Source: Streptomonospora nanhaiensis
GTDB lineage: Bacteria > Actinomycetota > Actinomycetes > Streptosporangiales > Streptosporangiaceae
Assembly (NCBI RefSeq): GCF_026642255.1
Contig: NZ_CP113264.1
Location: 6,510,001-6,574,000, forward strand
Length of the DNA stretch: 64,000 nt
Direction of reading: 5' to 3'
Below, one piece after another: positions 27,025 to 36,528 of the stretch. The notes beneath the pieces were generated by a model. It was not told where the DNA came from and ran no database searches. It saw only the letters and a program-made list of their open reading frames with translations. The stretch's first letter is position 1, and every line of letters starts with the position of its first letter. Position numbers and translations under genes: made by a program.

Positions 27025-28010
27025 CGGGTCCACGAGGACTCGACCTCCTGCCCGTTGCCGTTGCTGTTCTCGGTGTCGCCGGTCCCGTCGGCGCCGTCGT
27101 CCGGGTCGCCGCCGGGGCCCTCGCCGGTGTCGGAGACGGGCTCGCCCTCCTTGGCGGAGGCCGGGTCCGAGGCCCCGCCGGGCAGCGCGGGGCTGCCGGT
27201 GCGGACGTCGGCGGGCACCCGCGACTGGTACTCGGGGTCGCGGGCGGTGAGCACCGGGTTGAGGGAGAGCTTGGAGACCGTGCCGTCCGGCAGCAGCGCG
27301 GGCATGTCGATCGCGTTGTGCCGGGCGTAGGTGCCCGGTCCGGGCAGCGGGGTCGGGTGGTCGCCGCGGATGCGGTCCTCGGAGATCTCCCGCTGGGTGC
27401 GCCGCTTCTTCGTGCGGGCGGTGTGCGCGAGCACCATGGCGCCGAGGACGGCGGTGATGAGCAGCGCGCCGGTGGCCTCGAAGGCGACCACGTAGCGCAG
27501 GAGCAGCTCGCCCGCGATCCACGGGATGGTGCCCCCGGCGGCCGCCGCCCCGGCGCCCAGCCCGACCGGGTCGCCCACGGAGATGCGGGTGATGCCGGTG
27601 GCCAGGGCGCCCACGAAGGCGAGCGCGACGACGGCGGTCATGATCCGCTGTCCGCTGAGCGTCTCCACGAGGGAGTCGGCCGAGCTGACGCCGATGAGCA
27701 TCAGCACGAACAGGAACAGCATGAGGACGGCGCCGGTGTAGACGACGATCTGGACGACCATCAGGAACGGCGCCGCGTTGATGCCGTAGAAGATGGCCAG
27801 GCCGACCATGGTCAGCGCCATGGACATGGCCGAGTGGACGGCCTTGCGCGAGAAGACCACGCCGAGGGCGCCCAGGAGGACGACCGCGCCGAGGATCCAG
27901 AACGCGGTGGCCTCCCCGCCCGTGATGGGCGCGGCGAGGTACAGCGGGGCGTCCACGGGCGCGTCGAGCGGGACGTTGACGCCGTGGTGGGTCGTGGAGA
28001 GCGGGTTCAA
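27021..28010 (-). CDS. nuoJ: NADH-quinone oxidoreductase subunit J, extended tail
   Basis: A 329-residue NuoJ. The five-helix core (residues about 35-198) includes MALTMVGLAIFYGINAAPFLMVVQIVVYTGAVLMLFLF. About 130 further residues (200-329) form a charged, Pro/Gly/Asp-rich cytoplasmic tail absent from short bacterial NuoJ proteins but seen in actinobacteria. Start is TTG at 28008-28010, which makes a TTGA overlap with the nuoI stop; no ATG or GTG fits. Confidence 0.93.
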   Translation of the reverse strand: MNPLSTTHHGVNVPLDAPVDAPLYLAAPITGGEATAFWILGAVVLLGALGVVFSRKAVHSAMSMALTMVGLAIFYGINAAPFLMVVQIVVYTGAVLMLFLFVLMLIGVSSADSLVETLSGQRIMTAVVALAFVGALATGITRISVGDPVGLGAGAAAAGGTIPWIAGELLLRYVVAFEATGALLITAVLGAMVLAHTARTKKRRTQREISEDRIRGDHPTPLPGPGTYARHNAIDMPALLPDGTVSKLSLNPVLTARDPEYQSRVPADVRTGSPALPGGASDPASAKEGEPVSDTGEGPGGDPDDGADGTGDTENSNGNGQEVESSWTR

Positions 28011-28558
28011 CGGACCCCCTCCGCGCTCTCCGCCGGGGCGCCCTGCGTCCCGTGCTGGCCGCGCCCGGTGGCGTAGTAGTCCTGCTCGGTGTCGCCGAGG
28101 CGCATCGGGTGGGGCGGCTGCTCCATGCCCTCCTTGAGGGGGGCGAGCAGCTGCTCCTTCGTCCAGATCAGGCTCTGCCTGCTGGTGTCGGCCAGCTCGT
28201 ACTCGTTGGTCATCGTGAGGGCGCGCGTGGGGCACGCCTCCACGCACAGCCCGCACAGGATGCAGCGCAGGTAGTTGATCTGGTAGATGCGGCCGTAGCG
28301 CTCGCCGGGCGAGTACCTGTCGTCGTCGCTGTTGTCACCGGCCTCCACGTAGATGGCGTCGGCCGGGCAGGCCCAGGCGCACAGTTCGCACCCGATGCAC
28401 TTCTCCAGGCCGTCGGCCCACCTGTTCAGCTGGTGTCGGCCGTGGAAGCGCGGCGCCGTGGGGCGCTTGACCTCCGGGTATTCGACCGTCGGCACCTTCT
28501 TGAACATGGTGTGGAAGGTGACGCCGAATCCTTTGACGGGGTTGAGCCACTCAAGCAC
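28007..28558 (-). CDS. nuoI: NADH-quinone oxidoreductase subunit I
   Basis: A 183-residue ferredoxin-like subunit holding two 4Fe-4S clusters (N6a and N6b): CIGCELCAWACP (Cys54, 57, 60, 64) and CILCGLCVEACP (Cys99, 102, 105, 109). It passes electrons to NuoB. The GTG at 28558 is preferred over an upstream GTG at 28573, because a perfect AGGAGG lies six bases before it and would otherwise be inside the coding region. It overlaps nuoH by eight bases. Confidence 0.95.
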   Translation of the reverse strand: MLEWLNPVKGFGVTFHTMFKKVPTVEYPEVKRPTAPRFHGRHQLNRWADGLEKCIGCELCAWACPADAIYVEAGDNSDDDRYSPGERYGRIYQINYLRCILCGLCVEACPTRALTMTNEYELADTSRQSLIWTKEQLLAPLKEGMEQPPHPMRLGDTEQDYYATGRGQHGTQGAPAESAEGVR

Positions 28559-29918
28559 CGGAAACCTCCTCACCCTTCTTGTTGCTCTCGGCGGCGACCG
28601 GGGCCGTCCGCGGCGGTTCGGCGAGCACGCTGCTGCCGTAGTGCGGGGCGGTGCTCGGCGGCACCGGGAACCCGCCGAAGGCGGGATCCTTGTGGGCGCG
28701 GCGCCGGCTCTCGGCCCGCAGGCGCGCCTCCTCGGCGCGTTCGCGGCGGGCGGAGCGCGCCCAGGCGGCGAACGCCCCGATCGTCGCGGCGGAGAACCCG
28801 GCGACCACGAGGCCGATGACGATCGGCGACGCGCCGTCCAGGACGAGCATCCGGACGACGGCGACGGCGGTGATCCACACCAGCTGGATGGGGATGAGCA
28901 CCTTCCAGCCGAGCTTCATCAGCTGGTCGTAGCGCACCCGGGGGAGGCTGCCGCGCGCCCAGATGAACAGGAACATGACGCACAGGAACTTGAGCAGCCA
29001 CCACAGGGCGGGCCACCAGCCCTCGTTGGCGCCGGGCAGGATCGCGCTGACCCCGGGCGGGGCGAGCCAGCCGCCGAGGAAGAGCGTGACGGACACGGCC
29101 GCGACCGTGCACATGTTCACGTACTCCGCGAGGAAGAACATCGTGAACTTCATGGACCCGTACTCGGTCATGAAGCCGCCGACGATCTCGCCCTCGCCCT
29201 CCGCGAGGTCGAAGGGCAGCCGGTTGGTCTCGCCGACCATCGTCACCAGGTAGATGAGGAAGGACGGCAGGAGCAGCACGGCGAACCAGAGCCCGCGCTG
29301 GGACTCGACGATCCCCGACGTGGTGAGGGTGCCGGACATGATGAAGACCGCGACGAAGGACAGGCCCATCGCGATCTCGTAGCTGATCACCTGGGCGGAG
29401 GCCCGCAGGCCGCCGAGCAGGGCGTACGGCGACTGGGACGCCCAGCCGCCGAGCACGAACCCGTACACGCCGAGCGCCGCGGTGGCCAGGACGACCAGGG
29501 CGGCGATGGGCAGGTCGGTGAGCTGGAGCGGGGTGGTGACCCCGAACATGTTCACCTCGGGCCCGATCGGGATGACCGAGAACGCGATGAACGCGGGCAC
29601 GGCCGCGATCATCGGCGCGGCGATGTAGACGAACCGGTCCACCCCGCGCGGGATCAGGTCCTCCTTGAGGGAGAGCTTGATGCCGTCGAACAGGGACTGG
29701 AGGAGGCCGAAGGGGCCCATCCGGTTGGGTCCGTGGCGCTGCTGCATGCGGCCCATGACCTTGCGGTCGGCCATGATCATCATCAGCACGCAGAGCATGA
29801 GGAAGACGAAGATCGCCAGGGCCTTGATCGTGGTGATCCACCACGGGTCGTTGCCGAAGGCGCCCAGGGTCTCCTCCGAGGCGAGCTGGAGGACGCCCGT
29901 GTGGACGGCGGGGCTCAC
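28551..29918 (-). CDS. nuoH: NADH-quinone oxidoreductase subunit H
   Basis: A 455-residue eight-helix subunit forming most of the quinone chamber with NuoB and NuoD. Conserved are MQQRHGPNRMGPFGLLQSLFDGIK-type loop residues, PFDLAEGEGEIVGGF (the acidic E-channel loop) and a final FIWARGSLPRVRYDQLMKLGWK. A basic cytoplasmic tail of about 65 residues ends the protein. GTG start overlaps the nuoG stop. Confidence 0.96.
   Translation of the reverse strand: MSPAVHTGVLQLASEETLGAFGNDPWWITTIKALAIFVFLMLCVLMMIMADRKVMGRMQQRHGPNRMGPFGLLQSLFDGIKLSLKEDLIPRGVDRFVYIAAPMIAAVPAFIAFSVIPIGPEVNMFGVTTPLQLTDLPIAALVVLATAALGVYGFVLGGWASQSPYALLGGLRASAQVISYEIAMGLSFVAVFIMSGTLTTSGIVESQRGLWFAVLLLPSFLIYLVTMVGETNRLPFDLAEGEGEIVGGFMTEYGSMKFTMFFLAEYVNMCTVAAVSVTLFLGGWLAPPGVSAILPGANEGWWPALWWLLKFLCVMFLFIWARGSLPRVRYDQLMKLGWKVLIPIQLVWITAVAVVRMLVLDGASPIVIGLVVAGFSAATIGAFAAWARSARRERAEEARLRAESRRRAHKDPAFGGFPVPPSTAPHYGSSVLAEPPRTAPVAAESNKKGEEVSGA
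28565..28570 (-). promoter_or_regulatory. ribosome-binding site deciding the nuoI start
   Basis: A perfect AGGAGG on the minus strand, six bases before the GTG at 28558. It lies inside the end of nuoH and shows that the nuoI start is at 28558 rather than 28573. Confidence 0.75.
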
Positions 29919-32395
29919 TGCTGCCTCCCGGCGGTGTGGTGGGACGCGCCCGCGGATTCGGGCGCGGACAGGATGACCGTGTCCCCGGCGCCGCTGCCGA
30001 GGTCGCGTCGGACGACGCAGCCGCGGGCGTTGGCCGGGAGCCAGACGACGCGGTCGGCGATGTCGGCGACGACGACCGGGACGGTGACGGAGCCGTGGGC
30101 GCCGGTGACGCCGAGCATCCCGCCGTCGGGGACCCCGACCTCGTCCGCGGTGGTCCTGGACAGGTAGGCGCGGGGCGGCCTGGCGGTGCCGGCGAGGAAC
30201 GGCTCGCCGTCCTCCATGCGCCCGGTGCCGAGCAGCTGCCGCCAGGTGGACAGGACGGCCTGCCCGGCCTCCGGCTCGGGGACGGCGACCGGCCGGGTGG
30301 AGGGGCCGGAGGGCCGGTTCCCCGTCCACAGGCCCAGTTCGAGCAGTTCGCGGTAGGCGGACGCGGCGTCGGGCAGGCCGAGGTGCACGTCCATGCCGTC
30401 CGCGACGGCGGAGAGGACCCGCAGGTCGGAGAGGGCTCCGGGGACCTTGAGCGCGTCACCGAAGGGCCGGTGGCGGCCCTCCCAGTTGACGAAGGTGCCG
30501 GACTTCTCCGCGACGGCGGCGACGGGGAGGACCACGTCGGCGCGGTCGGTGACCTCGCTCGCGCGCAGTTCGAGGCTGACGATGAACGGCACCCTGGCCA
30601 GGGCCGCGCGGGCGGCGTCCGGGTCGGGCAGGTCGTCCAGCTCGACCCCGGCGACGACCAGGGCGTCGAGCTCCCCGGCCGCGGCGGCGGCGATGATCGC
30701 GGCGGTGTCGCGGCCCGGGCGCTCGGGCAGGGACCCGACGTTCCAGGCGCGGGCGACCTCGGCGCGTGCGGCGGGGTCGGCCACGGGGCGTCCGCCGGGC
30801 AGCAGGCCCGGCAGCGCTCCGGCGTCGACGGCGCCGCGCTCCCCGGCCCGGCGCGGCACCCAGACGAGCCGGGCCCCGGTGCGGCGGGACAGGGCGGCGG
30901 CGGCGGTGAGCGCTCCGGGGACGGCGGCGAGCCGCTCCCCGACGGCGATGACCGCGCCCTCCTGACCGATGGCCTCCACGACCTCGGGGTGGTCGACGTC
31001 GAGGGCGTTGAGGACGCGGCCCTCGTCGCCGGGCACGGCGCGGACGAGCGTGCCGTCGGTCTTGGTCAGGCCCAGGCTGGCGTGCGAGGCGACCGAGAAG
31101 ACCTTCAGCTTGCGCTTGCGGGCGCCCTTGCGCAGGCGCAGGAACGTGGAGGGCGACTCGTCCTCCGGCTCGAACCCGGCCAGGAGCACGGCGGGCGCCT
31201 TCTCCAGGGCGGTGAAGTCCACGCCGACGGGGGTTCCCGCGACGTGGGCGGCCAGGAACGCGGCCTCCTCCTCGGAGTGGTCGCGCGCACGCATGTCCAC
31301 GTCGTTGGTGCCGAGGGCGACCCGCGCGAACTTGGCGTAGGCGTAGGCGTCCTCGTAGGTGAGGCGGCCCCCGGTGAGCACGCCGACCCGGCCGCGCGCG
31401 GCGGCCAGGCCCTGCCCGGCGAGGGTGATCGCCTCGGACCAGGACGCGAACTCCAGGGCCTTGGTCTCCTCGTCGCGGACGAGGGGGCGGGTGAGGCGGT
31501 CGGGCTGGGTGGCGTAGGTGAACGCCCACCGGCCCTTGTCGCAGTTCCACTCCTCGTTGACCTGCGGGTCGTCCCCGGCCAGGCGGCGGGTGACCTTGCC
31601 CCGGCGGTGGTCGGTGCGCTGGGCGCAGCCCCCGGCGCAGTGCTCGCACACGCTGGGGGTGGAGACCAGGTCGAAGGGCCGTGACCGGAACCGGTAGGCG
31701 GAGCCGGTCAGGGCGCCCACCGGGCAGATCTGCACGGTGTTGCCGCTGAAGTAGGAGTTGAAGGCCTCGCCGTCGGCGATGCCGACCTGCTCCTGGGCCC
31801 CGCGCTCCATCAGCTCGATGAGCGGGTCCCCGGCGATCTGCGCGGCGAACCGGGTGCAGCGGGCGCACTGGATGCAGCGCTCCCGGTCGAGCAGCACCCC
31901 GGTGGACAGCGGGATCGGCTTGGGGAAGGTGCGCTTGACGTCGACGAAGCGCGTCTCGCCCCGCCCCGTGGACACGGCCTGGTTCTGGAGGGGGCACTCG
32001 CCGCCCTTGTCGCAGACCGGGCAGTCCAGCGGGTGGTTGATGAGCAGGAACTCCATGATCCCGCGCTGGGCCTTCTCCGCCACCGGGGAGGTGAGGTGGG
32101 TGTTGACCACCATCCCCTCCATGACGGTGATGGTGCAGGAGGCCTGCGGCTTGGGCATGCCGCGGCCGTTGCCCATGTCGGGGATCTCGACCAGGCACTG
32201 GCGGCAGGCGCCGACCGGGTCGAGGAGCGGGTGGTCGCAGAACCTCGGGATCTGGATGCCGAGGAGTTCGGCGGCCCGGATCAGGAGGGTGCCCTTGGGC
32301 ACCTGGATCCGGAACCCGTCGATGGTGACGGTGATCAGGTCCTCGGGCGGCGGCGCCGGCGCCGATCCGCCGGAGGAGTTGGAGGTGACGGTCAC
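29915..32395 (-). CDS. nuoG: NADH-quinone oxidoreductase subunit G
   Basis: An 826-residue iron-sulfur subunit. The N-terminal 2Fe-2S ferredoxin domain has CDHPLLDPVGACRQCLVEI; HPLDCPVCDKGGECPLQN supplies the His/Cys-ligated cluster, and CIQCARCTRFA and VCEHCAGGC supply further clusters. The rest is a molybdopterin-oxidoreductase-like fold without metal. Electrons run from NuoE/F through it to NuoI. GTG start overlaps nuoF stop by four bases. Confidence 0.96.
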   Translation of the reverse strand: MTVTSNSSGGSAPAPPPEDLITVTIDGFRIQVPKGTLLIRAAELLGIQIPRFCDHPLLDPVGACRQCLVEIPDMGNGRGMPKPQASCTITVMEGMVVNTHLTSPVAEKAQRGIMEFLLINHPLDCPVCDKGGECPLQNQAVSTGRGETRFVDVKRTFPKPIPLSTGVLLDRERCIQCARCTRFAAQIAGDPLIELMERGAQEQVGIADGEAFNSYFSGNTVQICPVGALTGSAYRFRSRPFDLVSTPSVCEHCAGGCAQRTDHRRGKVTRRLAGDDPQVNEEWNCDKGRWAFTYATQPDRLTRPLVRDEETKALEFASWSEAITLAGQGLAAARGRVGVLTGGRLTYEDAYAYAKFARVALGTNDVDMRARDHSEEEAAFLAAHVAGTPVGVDFTALEKAPAVLLAGFEPEDESPSTFLRLRKGARKRKLKVFSVASHASLGLTKTDGTLVRAVPGDEGRVLNALDVDHPEVVEAIGQEGAVIAVGERLAAVPGALTAAAALSRRTGARLVWVPRRAGERGAVDAGALPGLLPGGRPVADPAARAEVARAWNVGSLPERPGRDTAAIIAAAAAGELDALVVAGVELDDLPDPDAARAALARVPFIVSLELRASEVTDRADVVLPVAAVAEKSGTFVNWEGRHRPFGDALKVPGALSDLRVLSAVADGMDVHLGLPDAASAYRELLELGLWTGNRPSGPSTRPVAVPEPEAGQAVLSTWRQLLGTGRMEDGEPFLAGTARPPRAYLSRTTADEVGVPDGGMLGVTGAHGSVTVPVVVADIADRVVWLPANARGCVVRRDLGSGAGDTVILSAPESAGASHHTAGRQQ

Positions 32396-33711
32396 TGGTT
32401 TCCTCCCGTCGCGGCCGGGCGGTCGCCCCACAGGGTGGACTTGGCGTGGTCGAACGGGCAGCCGCCCTGTTCGACGTGGTCGATGTACTCCTGGCGGAAG
32501 TGCTTGATGGAGGACATGACCGGGCTGGTCGCTCCGTCGCCGAGGGCGCAGAACGAGCGGCCGAGCAGGTTGTCGCAGATGTCGAGGAGCTTGTCGAGGT
32601 CGGCCTCGGTGCCCTCGCCGCGCTCGATGCGGTCCAGGACCTGGACCATCCAGTAGTTGCCCTCGCGGCAGGGCGTGCACTTGCCGCAGGACTCGTGCGC
32701 GTAGAAGGCGATCCACCGGCCGACGGCGCGGACCACGCAGGTGGTCTCGTCGAAGACCTGGAGCGCGCGGGTGCCGAGCATGGACCCGGCCGCCCCGACC
32801 GACTCGAAGTCGAGCGGGGTGTCCAGGTGCTGGTCGGTGAAGATGGGCGTGGAGGAGCCGCCGGGGGTCCAGAACTTGAGGCTGTGCCCGGCCCGCACCC
32901 CTCCGGCCATGTCGAGGAGCTCGCGCAGGGTGATCCCGAGCGGCGCCTCGTACTGGCCGGGCCGGGTGACGTGCCCGGACAGGGAGAAGAAGCCGAAGCC
33001 GGCGGACTTCTCGGTGCCCATGGACGTGAACCACTCGGCGCCGTTGGCGACGATGCCGGGGACGCTGGCGATGGACTCGACGTTGTTGACCACGGTGGGC
33101 GAGGCGTAGAGCCCGGCCACGGCGGGGAACGGCGGCTTGAGCCGGGGCTGGCCCCGGTAGCCCTCCAGGGAGTCCAGGAGGGCGGTCTCCTCGCCGCAGA
33201 TGTAGGCGCCCGCCCCGGCGTGGACGACGACGTCGAGGTCGAAGCCGCTGCCGAGGATGTCCCGGCCGAGCAGTCCGGCCTCGTAGGCGTCGGCGACGGC
33301 CTTGCGCAGGCGGCGGATGACGTGGACGACCTCGCCGCGCACGTAGATGAAGGCCTGGTTGGACTTGATCGCGTACGACGCGATCGCCACGCCCTCCACC
33401 AGCACGTGCGGGTTGGCGAGCATGAGCGGGATGTCCTTGCAGGTGCCCGGCTCGGACTCGTCGGCGTTGACGACGAGGTAGCGCGGGTTGGGGTTGTCCT
33501 TGGGCAGGAACCCCCACTTCATCCCGGTGGGGAACCCGGCGCCGCCGCGGCCGCGCAGGCCGGACTGCTTGACCAGGTCCACGAGGGCGTCGGGTTCCAT
33601 GGCCAGGGCCTTGCGCAGCGCGTCGTAGCCGCCGGTGGCCTGGTACCCGTCGAGGGTGAAGGAGTCGGCGCGGTCCCAGTTGCGGGACAGGATCGGGGTC
33701 AGGGTGGTCAT
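32392..33711 (-). CDS. nuoF: NADH-quinone oxidoreductase subunit F
   Basis: A 439-residue subunit that binds NADH and FMN. The GRGGAGFPTGMKWGF loop (residues about 51-65) and ICGEETALLDSLEGYRG match the flavin/NADH site; ESCGKCTPCREG and a later Cys ligate a 4Fe-4S cluster. It is the electron entry point of the complex. ATG at 33709-33711 overlaps the nuoE stop. Confidence 0.97.
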   Translation of the reverse strand: MTTLTPILSRNWDRADSFTLDGYQATGGYDALRKALAMEPDALVDLVKQSGLRGRGGAGFPTGMKWGFLPKDNPNPRYLVVNADESEPGTCKDIPLMLANPHVLVEGVAIASYAIKSNQAFIYVRGEVVHVIRRLRKAVADAYEAGLLGRDILGSGFDLDVVVHAGAGAYICGEETALLDSLEGYRGQPRLKPPFPAVAGLYASPTVVNNVESIASVPGIVANGAEWFTSMGTEKSAGFGFFSLSGHVTRPGQYEAPLGITLRELLDMAGGVRAGHSLKFWTPGGSSTPIFTDQHLDTPLDFESVGAAGSMLGTRALQVFDETTCVVRAVGRWIAFYAHESCGKCTPCREGNYWMVQVLDRIERGEGTEADLDKLLDICDNLLGRSFCALGDGATSPVMSSIKHFRQEYIDHVEQGGCPFDHAKSTLWGDRPAATGGNQ

Positions 33712-34460
33712 TTGGCGCCCTCCTCACCCTGGTCGCGGGTGGGAAGGTTCGCGGGGTCGGGCGCGGTCCAGCCGTTGCGCCGGGCCACGTCGAGTCCGGC
33801 GAGCGAGGCGCCCGCCGCCTGGACGCCCTCGCCGGCGCGGCCGTCGTCGAACCCGGCGAGCACGCGGGAGGCCTGCTTCCAGGTGCACAGGCTCGCGGGG
33901 CCGCGCGTGGGGGCGACGTCGTTGCCGAGCCGCAGGTCGTCGACCAGCCGCTTGGCGGTGTCGGGCGTCTGGTTGTCGAAGAACTCCCAGTTGACCATCA
34001 CGACGGGGGCGAAGTCGCAGGCCGCGTTGCACTCCAGGTGCTCCAGCGTGACCTTGCCGTCCTCGGTGGTCCCGTTGTGGCCGACCCCGAGGTGGTCCTT
34101 GAGGGACGCGAAGATCTCGTCGCCCCCCATGACGGCGCACAGGGTGTTGGTGCACACGCCCACCTGGTAGTCGCCGCCGGGGCGGCGGCGGTACATGGTG
34201 TAGAACGTGGCGACCGCGTTGACCTCGGCGAGGGTGATGCCGAGCTGGTCGGCGCAGAAGCGCATCCCGGCCGTGCTCACGTGCCCCTCCTCGGACTGCA
34301 CCAGGTGCAGCAGGGGGAGCAGGGCGGAGCGCTGCCGGGGGTAGCGGGCGATGATCTCCTTGGCGTCCGGTTCCAGACGGGCCGTGACCTCGTCGGGGAA
34401 CCTCTCGCGCACGACCTGCGCGCTGTCCGCGCTGTCGGGTGTGGTGTCGTTCTGGTTCAC
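33708..34460 (-). CDS. nuoE: NADH-quinone oxidoreductase subunit E
   Basis: A 250-residue thioredoxin-like 2Fe-2S subunit. The four ligands are Cys103 and Cys108 (CTNTLC) and Cys144 and Cys148 (ECNAAC). SALLPLLHLVQSEEGHVS is the typical N-terminal helix. A C-terminal extension of about 70 residues is longer than in enterobacteria. GTG start overlaps the nuoD stop. Confidence 0.95.
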   Translation of the reverse strand: MNQNDTTPDSADSAQVVRERFPDEVTARLEPDAKEIIARYPRQRSALLPLLHLVQSEEGHVSTAGMRFCADQLGITLAEVNAVATFYTMYRRRPGGDYQVGVCTNTLCAVMGGDEIFASLKDHLGVGHNGTTEDGKVTLEHLECNAACDFAPVVMVNWEFFDNQTPDTAKRLVDDLRLGNDVAPTRGPASLCTWKQASRVLAGFDDGRAGEGVQAAGASLAGLDVARRNGWTAPDPANLPTRDQGEEGAK

Positions 34461-35752
34461 CGGTCCACGCCTCCCATCACCGGGTCGATACTGGCCACGG
34501 CCGCGATCACGTCCGCCACCGTGCCGCCCTCGCACATGGCGGCGACGGCCTGGAGGTGCGTGAACGAGGGGTCGCGGAAGTGCACGCGGTGGGGGCGGGT
34601 GCCCCCGTCGCTGACGGCGTAGCAGCCGAGTTCGCCCTTGGCGCTCTCGACGGCCGCGTAGGCCTGGCCGGCGGGCACCCGGAAGCCCTCGGTGACCAGC
34701 TTGAAGTGGTGGATCAGGGCTTCCATGGAGCTGCTCATGATGTGCGCGATGTGGTCGGGCGAGTTGCCCAGCCCGTCGGGGCCGAGGGCCAGCTTGGCGG
34801 GCCAGCCGATCTTGGCGTCCTGGATCATCACCGGGCCGGGACCGAGCTTGTCCAGGCACTGCTCGATGATCTTCAGGCTCTCCTCCATCTCGGCGATGCG
34901 CACCCGGTAGCGGGCGTACACGTCGCCGCCGTCGGAGACGGGGACGTCGAACTCGTAGCCCTCGTAGCCGCAGTAGGGCTTGGACTTGCGCAGGTCGAAC
35001 GCGAGTCCGGAGGCGCGCAGCAGCGGCCCGGTGACGCCGAGCGCCATGCAGCCGGGCAGGTTGAGGTAGGCGACGTCCTTGGTGCGGGCGAGGTAGACGG
35101 GGTTCTCGTCCAGGAGCTTGCGCATGATCTGGATGCGCTTGGGCATCTCCTTGAGCAGCTCCCGGACCTGGCCGACCGCGCCGGGCGGCAGGTCCTGCGC
35201 CACGCCGCCGGGGCGGACGTAGGCGTGGTTCATCCTCAGGCCGGTGACCAGCTCGAAGATGTCCAGGATCATCTCGCGCTCACGGAACCCGTTGGTCATG
35301 ACCGTGGTCGCGCCGAGTTCCATGCCGAACGTCGCCATCGCCACGAAGTGGGAGGCCATCCGGTTGAGCTCCATCATCATCACGCGGATGACGCTGGCGC
35401 GCTCGGGGACGCGCTCGGTGATGCCGAGCAGCTTCTCGACCGCCAGGCAGTACGCCGTCTCGTTGAAGAGCGGCGTCAGGTAGTCCATGCGGGTGACGAA
35501 CGTGGTGCCCTGCGTCCACGTCCGGTACTCCATGTTCTTCTCGATACCGGTGTGCAGGTAGCCGATGGCGACGCGTGCCTCGGTGCAGGTCTCACCGTCC
35601 AGGGTGAGGATCAGGCGGAGGACGCCGTGGGTGGACGGGTGCTGGGGGCCCATGTTGACGACGAGGCGTTCGGCGCTGGTGGCCTGCGCCTTCTCGATGA
35701 CGTCGTCCCAGTCCCCGCCGGAGGCGTCGATGTAGTCCTCGGTGACGGTCAT
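34457..35752 (-). CDS. nuoD: NADH-quinone oxidoreductase subunit D
   Basis: A 431-residue 49-kDa-type subunit that lines the quinone site. NMGPQHPSTHGVLRLILTLDG holds the conserved quinone-binding His, and YLTPLFNETAYCLAVEKLLG and the C-terminal DPVMGGVDR are diagnostic. It follows nuoC after a 43-base gap. Confidence 0.97.
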   Translation of the reverse strand: MTVTEDYIDASGGDWDDVIEKAQATSAERLVVNMGPQHPSTHGVLRLILTLDGETCTEARVAIGYLHTGIEKNMEYRTWTQGTTFVTRMDYLTPLFNETAYCLAVEKLLGITERVPERASVIRVMMMELNRMASHFVAMATFGMELGATTVMTNGFREREMILDIFELVTGLRMNHAYVRPGGVAQDLPPGAVGQVRELLKEMPKRIQIMRKLLDENPVYLARTKDVAYLNLPGCMALGVTGPLLRASGLAFDLRKSKPYCGYEGYEFDVPVSDGGDVYARYRVRIAEMEESLKIIEQCLDKLGPGPVMIQDAKIGWPAKLALGPDGLGNSPDHIAHIMSSSMEALIHHFKLVTEGFRVPAGQAYAAVESAKGELGCYAVSDGGTRPHRVHFRDPSFTHLQAVAAMCEGGTVADVIAAVASIDPVMGGVDR

Positions 35753-35795
35753 GCCGTGCCTCCCTTCGTGGCTGAGTGGCTGTGGGTGCTGGCGG

Positions 35796-36527
35796 TCACG
35801 TGTAGGACCTCCGCTCGTCCGGCGGGGGCACGGTGGCTCCCCGGTACTCGACGGGGATGCCGCCCAGCGGGTAGTCCTTGCGCTGCGGGTGGCCGCGCCA
35901 GTCGTCGGGCATCTGGATGCGGGTCAGCGCGGGGTGGCCGTCGAAGACGATGCCGAAGAAGTCCCAGGCCTCGCGCTCGTGCCAGTCGTTGGTCGGGTAG
36001 ACCGACACGATCGACGGCACGTGCGGGTCGGCGTCGGGGCAGGTGGTGACGACGCGGATCTCGCTGTTGTGGCTGATGGAGCGGAAGTGGTAGACCGCGC
36101 GCAGTTCCCGGCCGGTGTCGTCGGGGAAGTGCACGCCTGTCACCCCCGTGCACAGCTCGTAGCGCAGGGCCGGGTCGTCGCGCAGCACGCGCGCCAGTTC
36201 CAGGAGCGCCTCGCGGCGCACGTGGAAGGTGAGTTCCCCGAGGGCGACCTCGACGCGCTCCACCGCTCCGGCGTCCTCGCCCAGGGCGGCCTCCAGGTCG
36301 TCGGCCACCCTGTCGAAGTCCGCGGTGCGCGGGTCGTCGGGGTCGGTGTAGGGGCGCGGGCTGTTCGCGGGAGCGCTCCCCCTGACCTGGAGCCCCCCGA
36401 AGCCGGAGGTGTCGCCCCCGGTGGAGCCGCCGAACATGCCGGTCCGCTTGACCGGGGCGGCCAGCCGCTCGCGTCCCTGCTTCTCGGGCAGCTCGGCGGC
36501 TTCCTCGTTGCGCTCTTTCTCGCTCAT
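35796..36527 (-). CDS. nuoC: NADH-quinone oxidoreductase subunit C
   Basis: A 243-residue 30-kDa-type peripheral-arm subunit. The core HSEIRVVTTCPDADPHVPSI-type strand and YPTNDWHEREAWDFFGIVFDGHPALTRI are conserved. Residues 1-60 are a variable charged extension. It begins one base before the nuoB stop ends, in the same coupled run. Confidence 0.95.
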   Translation of the reverse strand: MSEKERNEEAAELPEKQGRERLAAPVKRTGMFGGSTGGDTSGFGGLQVRGSAPANSPRPYTDPDDPRTADFDRVADDLEAALGEDAGAVERVEVALGELTFHVRREALLELARVLRDDPALRYELCTGVTGVHFPDDTGRELRAVYHFRSISHNSEIRVVTTCPDADPHVPSIVSVYPTNDWHEREAWDFFGIVFDGHPALTRIQMPDDWRGHPQRKDYPLGGIPVEYRGATVPPPDERRSYT

Positions 36528-36528
36528 G

